7,518 bases of DNA, taken from positions 1 through 7,518 of the forward strand of contig JABSPR010000317.1 of assembly GCA_013214975.1 (NCBI GenBank), in the 5' to 3' direction. The DNA is from Flavobacteriales bacterium (GTDB taxonomy: Bacteria; Bacteroidota; Bacteroidia; DT-38). A model generated the notes under the pieces. That model searched no databases. It was not told the origin of the DNA and saw nothing but the letters and a program-made list of their open reading frames with translations. Shown piece by piece: positions 1-5,723 of this stretch; position 1 is the first letter of the stretch, and each line of letters starts with the position of its first letter. The translations under genes were made by a program, and so were the position numbers.

Positions 1-228
1 AAGCAAATCGATTTCTTTTGGGTCGGTACCAGTTTTTTCGCATAGTTCACGAACAGCGTGCTTACCGATTATAGATGTTCCACCTTCTTCTAATACCCTT
101 CTTTCTTCAATTCCAGTTCGTGCTTTGATCCAATCGTCGGATGTATCCACTAGCTTTTCGAGGTCTTTGTTAGACATTACCTTTTCAGGTACATATCCAG
201 CAACACCAGTAATAACAGCTCTTACCAT
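1..228 (-). CDS. fabH: 3-oxoacyl-ACP synthase III (KAS III), N-terminal part, cut by window edge
   Basis: FabH condenses acetyl-CoA (or another short acyl-CoA) with malonyl-ACP to start fatty-acid synthesis in the cytoplasm. Only the first 76 residues are visible, starting from ATG at 228 and running off the left edge. They read MVRAVITGVAGYVPEKVMSN and then carry the family signature DTSDDWIKARTGIEERR at residues 28–44. Trp33 and Arg37 in it match the Trp and Arg that contact CoA in characterised FabH enzymes. The catalytic Cys-His-Asn residues lie beyond the edge and cannot be checked. The start follows the plsX stop by only 2 bp, so translational coupling is likely, and the plsX–fabH order is the usual one. 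Other KAS III-like enzymes are possible from so short a piece, but the context argues strongly for FabH. Confidence 0.93.
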   Translation of the reverse strand, partial: MVRAVITGVAGYVPEKVMSNKDLEKLVDTSDDWIKARTGIEERRVLEEGGTSIIGKHAVRELCEKTGTDPKEIDLL

Positions 229-230
229 AG

Positions 231-1172
231 TTAATTAAATGCTTCCCTAGTTTTCTCACAAAGCTTTTTTTCAATCATGCTTCGTGTTAGATTAATCATG
301 TTTTTAATCGCCTCGGGAGTCGACGATCCATGCCCTACCACAACAGGAGCGTTAACCCCTAATATTGGACTACCACCAAAATGTTGGTAATCGAACCTTT
401 GAAAAAAGTTGTCCATTTCAAAATCTCTCTTCTTTAAGAGACCATGAATTTTTTCCATCGATTTAAGAACTACATTACCTGTAAATCCATCTGTTACGAT
501 AACATCAGTTCCTTCATCAAAAATTTCATTTCCTTCTACATTTCCTACAAAATTGAAGTCTTTAGAGTCCTCCATTAATTCGTAAGTGGCTTGAGTAAGA
601 AGATTTCCTTTGCCTGGTTCCCTACCTAGATTAAGTAAACCGACTTTTGGATTATCAACGTTTAAGATAACATTGCTATAAAGAGAACCTAAAGTTCCAA
701 ATTGATACATCACATCCGATTTGCAATCTGCATTAGAGCCAACGTCTACAAGAACATTACACTCGCCATTTTCTTTTGGCATAAACGAGATTACGCAAGG
801 CCTAATAACACCGGGTACGTTTTTTACACTGAACATGGCACCAGCCATCATTGCGCCTGTGTTGCCAGCTCCAGTAAAACCATCCAGATTTTTTTCTACG
901 AGCATTTTAAAGCCAATAGAAATACTTGAGTTTCTCTTTTTACTGAGTGCCTTGATAGGAGAATCTTTCATCTCTATGACTTCATCGCAGTTGATTATTT
1001 CAAAATCATCCGGATTGCCACCCTCTTCTAGTATCGAAGATTTAATCTCATCTTCTTTACCAAGAAGAACTATCTCGATGTCGGAGTCAAGTTCTTTTTG
1101 TGCGAGTAATACACCTTGTATAGGTACAGAGGGTGCAAAATCGCTCCCCATAATGTCAATTCCAATCCTCAT
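231..1172 (-). CDS. plsX: Phosphate acyltransferase PlsX
   Basis: PlsX converts acyl-ACP and phosphate to acyl-phosphate, the acyl donor used by PlsY to make lysophosphatidic acid. It is a soluble enzyme that acts at the membrane surface. The 313-residue product is close to the usual family length (about 320–340). Visible family motifs in order are DIMGSDFAP (6–14), GAGNTGA (101–107), DVGSNAD (143–149), NLGREPGKG (181–189), FVGNVEG (208–214), VTDGFTGNVVLK (226–237), GGSPILGV (266–273) and GHGSS (280–284). The ATG start is supported by the beta-strand MRIGIDIMG, which begins almost all PlsX proteins. The gene sits 34 bp after rpmF and 2 bp before fabH on the same strand, so it is probably part of one transcript with them. 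Nothing looks truncated or degenerate. Confidence 0.97.
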   Translation of the reverse strand: MRIGIDIMGSDFAPSVPIQGVLLAQKELDSDIEIVLLGKEDEIKSSILEEGGNPDDFEIINCDEVIEMKDSPIKALSKKRNSSISIGFKMLVEKNLDGFTGAGNTGAMMAGAMFSVKNVPGVIRPCVISFMPKENGECNVLVDVGSNADCKSDVMYQFGTLGSLYSNVILNVDNPKVGLLNLGREPGKGNLLTQATYELMEDSKDFNFVGNVEGNEIFDEGTDVIVTDGFTGNVVLKSMEKIHGLLKKRDFEMDNFFQRFDYQHFGGSPILGVNAPVVVGHGSSTPEAIKNMINLTRSMIEKKLCEKTREAFN

Positions 1173-1206
1173 ATTATAAGAGAAGGGTTATAACGAATGG
1201 GTGAAC

Positions 1207-1392
1207 TTATACTGCTACTGCTTTTTCAACGGCTAATTTGCCTTTATAATACCCGCAATCTCCACATACGTGGTGATATTGTACAGGTGAATTACAGTTA
1301 GAACATACAGCTAAAGTAGTAGCCGACGCTTTATAATGCGTTCTTCTCTTATCTCTTCTACTTTTTGATATTTTTCGCTTAGGATGTGCCAT
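1207..1392 (-). CDS. rpmF: 50S ribosomal protein L32 (bL32)
   Basis: This is a small basic protein of the large ribosomal subunit. The 61-residue product begins MAHPKRKISKSRRDKRRTHY, the typical basic L32 N-terminus (commonly MAVPKR or MAHPKR). It has a complete zinc-ribbon pattern, CSNC at 30–33 and CGDC at 43–46, with His40 and His41 between them. It is therefore the zinc-binding (C+) form, not the cysteine-free form some bacteria express when zinc is scarce. It lies 15 bp downstream of the DUF177 gene and 34 bp upstream of plsX. This is the classic yceD–rpmF–plsX order, in which a ribosomal protein gene is co-transcribed with lipid genes. The length is normal for the family. Confidence 0.98.
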   Translation of the reverse strand: MAHPKRKISKSRRDKRRTHYKASATTLAVCSNCNSPVQYHHVCGDCGYYKGKLAVEKAVAV

Positions 1393-1407
1393 AGTTATTA
1401 TTAATAA

Positions 1408-1905
1408 TTATACTAATTCTTTTAATTTGTCCCATCTGGGATCAGTACTTTCTTTTTCCGCTTTGTAATTATCCAGATTTTTCAATGCGCCTTTATCGCA
1501 TGCGTCTTCTGGGTGAACTCTTTTTGCAGGTATTGCTACCGACACGCATTCATATACAAAGTGCGTTATTTCTAATTCTTGTTCAAAAGAGGTGATTTGC
1601 CAAACTTCTTCATCGAAGTTTTCGGACTCACCCAGTTTTACTATTAATTTTTCTTTACCATTTAAAGGCATACTATACGGTGATCCACAACTGTCGCACA
1701 TTGTATCAATGTTGCCATTAAATCTCATATCTAACACCAACATGTTAGAACTCTTAACTAATTCAAGTTCAATGTCGATATTGCATGTTTCTATTTCTGA
1801 ACTCTTAAAGTTCTCGAAAAAGCTTCCATCGATTTGGTACTCAAATTGATGAGTTTGGTCTTTTAAACCTGCCAGTGCAATACGTACGGTATCTAATACC
1901 TTCAT
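1408..1905 (-). CDS. DUF177 / YceD family protein, upstream of rpmF
   Basis: This is a 165-residue protein of the DUF177 (YceD) family. Bacterial and plastid members have been linked to 23S rRNA accumulation or processing, and the biochemical activity is not settled. Seen in the sequence are a CDSC motif at residues 70–73 following a beta-rich N-terminal half, further cysteines at 120 and 136, and the C-terminal motif DPRWDKLKEL at 155–164, which is typical of the family. The four cysteines might bind a metal, but that is inference. The ATG start at 1905 fits the expected start MKVLDTVRIALAGLK. The gene is followed after 15 bp by rpmF, the neighbour this family has in most bacteria, and this supports the call as much as the sequence does. 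A 114-bp gap separates it from pdxA, so it may be the first gene of its own transcript. Confidence 0.9.
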   Translation of the reverse strand: MKVLDTVRIALAGLKDQTHQFEYQIDGSFFENFKSSEIETCNIDIELELVKSSNMLVLDMRFNGNIDTMCDSCGSPYSMPLNGKEKLIVKLGESENFDEEVWQITSFEQELEITHFVYECVSVAIPAKRVHPEDACDKGALKNLDNYKAEKESTDPRWDKLKELV

Positions 1906-1923
1906 TTTATCTCAAAAAGGGCT

Positions 1924-1931
1924 CAAAGTTA
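1924..1931 (-). promoter_or_regulatory. Candidate Bacteroidota -7 element for DUF177–rpmF–plsX–fabH
   Basis: Read on the minus strand this is TAACTTTG, an exact match to the Bacteroidota -7 consensus TAnnTTTG. It lies 18 bp before the DUF177 ATG, which would give a very short leader of roughly 12 nt. The -33 region (minus strand, about 1950–1955) is T-rich but has no clear TTG. The motif is short and the region is A+T-rich, so a chance match is possible. Confidence 0.35.
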
Positions 1932-1960
1932 ATCATTTCCACGTGATATTAAAAATGATT
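1931..1960. repeat. Inverted repeat around a CACGTG core, between pdxA and DUF177
   Basis: AATCATTT at 1931–1938 is the exact reverse complement of AAATGATT at 1953–1960. The 14-nt spacer holds the palindrome CACGTG at 1940–1945. The repeat abuts the candidate -7 element at 1924–1931 and would cover the spacer and -33 region of that promoter. It could therefore be an operator. No T-tract follows the arms on the minus strand, which argues against an intrinsic terminator of pdxA. The function is inferred from position only. Confidence 0.4.
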
Positions 1961-2019
1961 TTTAGTTGAAAACATTAACCGCCATTTAGCCTTTTAATTT
2001 AAAGCACAAATAACCGGAA

Positions 2020-3021
2020 TTACAGTAATCTTCTGGCTTTCACGGCATCAACTGCTTTTAAAATGGCGCAGTGAAATGATAATTCCGAAGCCTGGTTTTT
2101 TCCAGCGATTTCAAAGGCCGTTCCATGATCCGGAGAAGTGCGAACAAATGGCAGTGCAGCGGTGAAATTCACACCAGAATTAAAGGTTAATGCTTTAAAC
2201 GGAATTAGGCCTTGGTCGTGATACATGGCTAATATACCATCATATTTCTTAAATGCGCCAGAACCAAAGAGACCATCAGCAGGGAAAGGACCTTCTACAT
2301 TAATTCCTTTATTAATTAGCTCAGCTATTGCTGGAGAGATAGTTGTTATTTCTTCTTTGCCCAATGTGCCATTATCTCCGGCATGTGGATTTAGACCTAA
2401 AATAGCAATATTCGGTTTATTGATTCCAAAATCTTGTTCTAGGCACGTAGAGAGCAACTCGGCTTTCTTGATTATAAGATCCTTAGTTATTTTAGTGGCA
2501 ATTTCTGTGACGGGAATGTGACCTGTTACTACGGCAATACTTAAATCTTTAGATGTCATCAACATCAATGGTTCTTTGTCGCCACCCATATGTGCCAAAT
2601 ACTCTGTATGCCCTGGGTAATTAAAATTATCGGATTGGATATTGTTCTTATTAATCGGGCATGTAATAAGAGCTTCGATTTGTTTTTCTACAAGTTGATT
2701 GGTCGCCGCACTAAGAGACAGGTAAGAATAGTTTCCCATTTCTTTGGTCGATTTACCATATTCGATGGTCACTTTTTCTTCCCAGCATTCAATGACATTA
2801 ACAAATCCGAGCTCTGCTTCCTGAGGAGAGTCTATAGTTTTTACTTTTAAACCAGATGCTTTGAATTTCTCTAAGCTATTAGTTATAACGTTGGTAGAGC
2901 CATAAAATATTGGGGTGCAATTAGCAGGTATTGGATGATTTGCAAAGGCTTTTAGAGCTACCTCTAAACCAACGCCATTAAGGTCTCCACAAGAAATTCC
3001 TAATCGAATTATGCTCATCAA
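2020..3021 (-). CDS. pdxA: 4-hydroxythreonine-4-phosphate dehydrogenase
   Basis: PdxA oxidises 4-phosphohydroxy-L-threonine with NAD, and the product spontaneously loses CO2. This gives the aminoacetone phosphate that PdxJ uses to make pyridoxine 5'-phosphate in the DXP-dependent vitamin B6 pathway. The 333-residue product has normal length. Visible motifs are GISCGDLNGVGLEV (8–21), PGHTEYLA (136–143), TGHIPV (166–171), LGLNPHAGDNG (208–218), GPFPADG (244–250), AMYHDQG (265–271) and TSPDHGTAF (295–303). His138, His213 and His268 match the three metal-binding histidines of the E. coli enzyme. GDLNG in place of the proteobacterial GDPAG is the usual Bacteroidota form, not a defect. The ATG at 3021 is followed at once by a second ATG, so the start may be one codon later. 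The start lies 3 bp after the aminopeptidase stop, suggesting co-transcription. Confidence 0.96.
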   Translation of the reverse strand: MMSIIRLGISCGDLNGVGLEVALKAFANHPIPANCTPIFYGSTNVITNSLEKFKASGLKVKTIDSPQEAELGFVNVIECWEEKVTIEYGKSTKEMGNYSYLSLSAATNQLVEKQIEALITCPINKNNIQSDNFNYPGHTEYLAHMGGDKEPLMLMTSKDLSIAVVTGHIPVTEIATKITKDLIIKKAELLSTCLEQDFGINKPNIAILGLNPHAGDNGTLGKEEITTISPAIAELINKGINVEGPFPADGLFGSGAFKKYDGILAMYHDQGLIPFKALTFNSGVNFTAALPFVRTSPDHGTAFEIAGKNQASELSFHCAILKAVDAVKARRLL

Positions 3022-3024
3022 CTC

Positions 3025-4464
3025 TTATTTAGATAATTTGTCGAAGAAATTATAGAGTAATCGAACGCCGTACCCAGTGCCACCTTTGGCCTTGTAATTA
3101 TCTGTAGCGGTTAAAAAAGCCGTACCAGCAATATCGATATGTAACCAAGGATAATCAATAAAGTTTTCTAAAAATTTACCAGCTGTTATTGCTCCTCCAG
3201 TTGGACCGCCAAGATTACTGAGGTCTGCAACATCTGATTTTATTTGATCAGAGTATTCGTCCCAAAAAGGAAATTCTACTAATCGTTCGTAAGTTTCATC
3301 ACCAACTTCTTTCAAGTTTGCTTTTACTTTCTCCGATGCTGTGCCCATAAAAACGCTTCCTAGAGATCCAATTGCTGCATACGCAGATCCAGTTAGTGTA
3401 GCTAAATCTATCACCAGTTCTGGTTTGTATTTTTGAGCATAACTAAGTGCATCGGCTAAAATCAAACGTCCTTCTGCATCGGTGTTTTTAACCTCAACAG
3501 TCATCTTATTGTGCATGGTTATCACATCGCTCGGTACAATTGCATTACCTCCAGGTCTATTATCCGTTAATGGTAATAACCCAATTATGTGGATAGGTAA
3601 TTTTGATAAGGCAATGGCATGAATGGTCCCTGCCACGGTTGCAGCTCCAGCCATGTCGCATTTCATTTGATCCATTGAATTGGCTGTTGGCTTAAGGCTT
3701 AAGCCGCCCGTATCGAAAACAACACCCTTACCAACAAGTACATATGGTTTCTTATTGCTCGCATTTTTGGGTTTCCATTCTAAGATGCAAAAAGCAGGAG
3801 GATCTACACTTCCTTTATTTACTGCAAGAATGCCACCCATCTTTAGCGTCTCAATTTGTTTCTTGTTGAGGGCATGAAATTTAAAACCAGATTTCTTGGA
3901 GAGCTTTTGAAGTTCCTTAACCATGGTCGGAGCATCGAGGTAAGACAATGGTTCGTTCACTAAATCACGAGCAACGGCTACAGAGTCTAATTGATTTTGA
4001 AGAGCTATTACATCTTTTTTTGACAAGTGTTTACTCATCACTTTTATCTGAGACAAACTGTTTAACTGCTTCTCTTTTGTTTTGTGATTTAAGAATTGGT
4101 AGTTCCCAAGATAAAGGCCTTCCACTAAAGCAGAGGAGATGCCCTTAATATCGATCTCTTCAACAATAATTACGCTTTTCGTTTTATTAGAATTAATAGT
4201 TGTTAGTATTCCATTTCCTTGAATTCGATACTTTTCTTGCAATGCATTTGTTGAGTCTTTATCCTTGATAAGGCAGATAAAAAGAAGCCTATTGTATTGA
4301 TTAATCGTTACGAAAGAGCCCTTGGTATCCTTTACTTGTTCTTTTACGTAATCTTTTTCGGCTTTCGATAATTGGTATTTATCTATTTGAGAAAGACTAG
4401 AAACCAGTATTATCAGCGAATCTGACGCTGAAAATGAGGTTGTTGTGTTTAAGGTAGTACGCAC
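3025..4464 (-). CDS. pepA: M17 family leucyl aminopeptidase (cytosol aminopeptidase)
   Basis: Enzymes of this family remove N-terminal residues from peptides with two metal ions, usually as cytoplasmic hexamers. I place the start at GTG 4464, giving 479 residues. An in-frame GTG at 4506 would add 14 residues (MFCYFCGVTNLQII), but it lies upstream of the candidate promoter at 4490–4497, and that extension does not look like an M17 N-terminus. No ATG occurs in frame near either. Counting from GTG 4464, the catalytic domain starts near residue 165. It shows VGKGVVFDTGG with Lys246 and Asp251, CDMAGA with Asp270, and the signature NTDAEGRL with Asp329, Glu331 and Arg333, so the metal and catalytic residues are complete. 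The N-terminal domain is poorly conserved, as is normal. It has no signal peptide. It is the first gene of the minus-strand run, 3 bp before pdxA. Confidence 0.93.
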   Translation of the reverse strand: MRTTLNTTTSFSASDSLIILVSSLSQIDKYQLSKAEKDYVKEQVKDTKGSFVTINQYNRLLFICLIKDKDSTNALQEKYRIQGNGILTTINSNKTKSVIIVEEIDIKGISSALVEGLYLGNYQFLNHKTKEKQLNSLSQIKVMSKHLSKKDVIALQNQLDSVAVARDLVNEPLSYLDAPTMVKELQKLSKKSGFKFHALNKKQIETLKMGGILAVNKGSVDPPAFCILEWKPKNASNKKPYVLVGKGVVFDTGGLSLKPTANSMDQMKCDMAGAATVAGTIHAIALSKLPIHIIGLLPLTDNRPGGNAIVPSDVITMHNKMTVEVKNTDAEGRLILADALSYAQKYKPELVIDLATLTGSAYAAIGSLGSVFMGTASEKVKANLKEVGDETYERLVEFPFWDEYSDQIKSDVADLSNLGGPTGGAITAGKFLENFIDYPWLHIDIAGTAFLTATDNYKAKGGTGYGVRLLYNFFDKLSK

Positions 4465-4473
4465 TATTATTTG

Positions 4474-4481
4474 TAAATTTG
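4474..4481 (+). promoter_or_regulatory. Candidate -7 element for mqnC
   Basis: TAAATTTG matches the Bacteroidota -7 consensus TAnnTTTG exactly. Transcription would begin near 4487, giving a leader of about 30 nt before the mqnC ATG at 4517. A T-run at 4448–4450 lies 23 nt upstream, at the long end of the usual spacing, and the nearest TTG (4443–4445) is too far. The -33 support is therefore weak. Confidence 0.4.
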
Positions 4482-4489
4482 TTACCCCG

Positions 4490-4497
4490 CAAAAATA
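4490..4497 (-). promoter_or_regulatory. Candidate -7 element for the aminopeptidase gene
   Basis: On the minus strand this reads TATTTTTG, an exact match to TAnnTTTG. It would start transcription near 4484, about 20 nt before the GTG at 4464, which supports that start over GTG 4506. No TTG lies at the expected -33 distance: the nearest (4523–4525) is 25 nt away. The element lies inside the predicted leader of the divergent mqnC transcript. Confidence 0.4.
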
Positions 4498-4516
4498 GCA
4501 AAACACCCGTAAATAG

Positions 4517-5641
4517 ATGGATCAACAGATTAATGGTTTATTAAAAAAAGCAATGGATGCCGAGTTTCTTTCGGCAGAAGAAGGACAGCACTTATTTGAG
4601 AACGCATCTACGTCTGCACTTTCTTTCGTTGCAAACGAAATGCGAAAGCAGCGTAATCCCAATGATATAGTTACTTGGATTATAGATCGAAATGTAAATA
4701 CAACAAACGTTTGTACGGCAAATTGCAAGTTTTGTAATTTCTACAGAGTTCCTGGGCATGAGGAGGCTTACATAACCACAATGGATGAATACAAAGTAAA
4801 AATTGATGAGACCATTAAGTATGGTGGTAATCAATTGTTATTACAAGGTGGACATCATCCAGATCTCGGGCTTAAGTTTTATGTGGACACTTTTAAAGGA
4901 ATAAAAAAGATGTACCCAGACATTAAATTACATGCTTTGGGACCACCTGAAATTGCACACATCTGCAAGTTGGAAGGATTATCGCACACAAAAGTTTTAG
5001 AGGAATTGAAAGAAGCTGGTATGGATTCGATTCCTGGAGCTGGAGCAGAAATTTTAAACGATAGGGTAAGAAGGTTGATCTCAAAAGGGAAATGCACGGG
5101 TGGAGAGTGGTTAGATGTTATGCGAGCTGCGCATCAACTAAACATGACAAGTTCGGCAACCATGATGTTTGGTCACATTGAAACAATTGAAGAAAGGTTT
5201 GAACATTTGGTTTTACTAAGGGAAGTACAAGACGAGAAACCTAAAGATTCAAAAGGATTTATTGCATTCATCGGCTGGCCATTTCAGGATGAGGACACTT
5301 TGTTGCTAAATGTTAAAGGTGTTAAGAATAGTGTTTCTGGAGATGAATACATCCGTATGATAGCGATGAGTAGAATTATGTTACCAAACTTTGAGAACAT
5401 TGGTGTTTCTTGGTTAACGGTTGGTAAAGAAGTTGCTCAAGTATGTTTACATGGCGGAGCAAACGATTTCGGATCTATTATGATTGAGGAGAATGTTGTT
5501 TCTGCAGCGGGCGCTCCACATCGATTTAGTGCAAGCGGTATTCAAGAGGCAATTAGAGAAGCTGGATTTACACCGCAGCTAAGAACTCAAGAGTATACAT
5601 ATCGGGATCTACCGTTAGAAATGGAAGATCAAGTGGTGTGA
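4517..5641 (+). CDS. mqnC: Cyclic dehypoxanthinyl futalosine synthase (radical SAM)
   Basis: MqnC is a radical S-adenosylmethionine enzyme of the futalosine pathway to menaquinone. It cyclises dehypoxanthine futalosine to its cyclic form in the cytoplasm. The 374-residue product has the family length. The [4Fe-4S] cluster motif CTANCKFCNFYR sits at 66–77 with Cys66, Cys70 and Cys73, preceded by NTTNV. Further MqnC-type blocks are LLLQGGHHPDLGL (107–119), SIPGAGAEIL (171–180), SATMMFGH (213–220) and GGANDFGSIMIEENVVSAAG (313–332). The relatives MqnE and CofG/CofH share the radical SAM fold, but the GGHHPDL block and the C-terminal block favour MqnC. The ATG at 4517 is the natural start. No other mqn gene is in the window, and the gene is divergent from the aminopeptidase. 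Menaquinone made this way would serve the respiratory chain. Confidence 0.95.
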   Translation: MDQQINGLLKKAMDAEFLSAEEGQHLFENASTSALSFVANEMRKQRNPNDIVTWIIDRNVNTTNVCTANCKFCNFYRVPGHEEAYITTMDEYKVKIDETIKYGGNQLLLQGGHHPDLGLKFYVDTFKGIKKMYPDIKLHALGPPEIAHICKLEGLSHTKVLEELKEAGMDSIPGAGAEILNDRVRRLISKGKCTGGEWLDVMRAAHQLNMTSSATMMFGHIETIEERFEHLVLLREVQDEKPKDSKGFIAFIGWPFQDEDTLLLNVKGVKNSVSGDEYIRMIAMSRIMLPNFENIGVSWLTVGKEVAQVCLHGGANDFGSIMIEENVVSAAGAPHRFSASGIQEAIREAGFTPQLRTQEYTYRDLPLEMEDQVV

Positions 5642-5657
5642 TTTTTGATCGAATACA

Positions 5658-5678
5658 ACGTATCGATGTTGCATACGT
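5658..5678. repeat. Short inverted repeat downstream of mqnC
   Basis: ACGTAT (5658–5663) pairs with ATACGT (5673–5678) across a 9-nt loop. It starts 16 bp after the mqnC stop. The stem is only 6 bp and the following bases are A-rich with no T-tract on the plus strand, so it is at best a weak 3'-end hairpin and may be chance. Confidence 0.25.
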
Positions 5679-5690
5679 AAAATAAAATGC

Positions 5691-5710
5691 TCCAAATAAT
5701 GTTATTTGGA
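5691..5710. repeat. Perfect 20-bp palindrome between mqnC and the secreted protein gene
   Basis: TCCAAATAA (5691–5699) is the exact reverse complement of TTATTTGGA (5702–5710), with TG between the arms. As RNA it could fold with 8 pairs and a 4-nt loop. No T-tract follows, so it is not a standard intrinsic terminator. It ends 13 bp before the ATG of the next gene, a place suited to an operator or to a hairpin that affects translation start. I could not find a good TAnnTTTG element in the 82-bp gap. Confidence 0.4.
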
Positions 5711-5723
5711 CAGAAGTGTTTCA

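Noticed and set aside
721..1179. A 152-codon open frame on the plus strand
   Set aside because: It lies wholly antisense to plsX, whose protein motifs are fully conserved. The translated product has no recognisable domain and a composition typical of a reverse-strand shadow.
1931..1960. Intrinsic terminator for pdxA
   Set aside because: The inverted repeat is A+T-rich, has a 14-nt loop and is not followed by a T-tract in the direction of pdxA transcription.
2020..3021. PdxA lacking the GDPAG motif, as a sign of changed function
   Set aside because: GDLNG at this place is the common Bacteroidota form, and all three metal-binding histidines are present.
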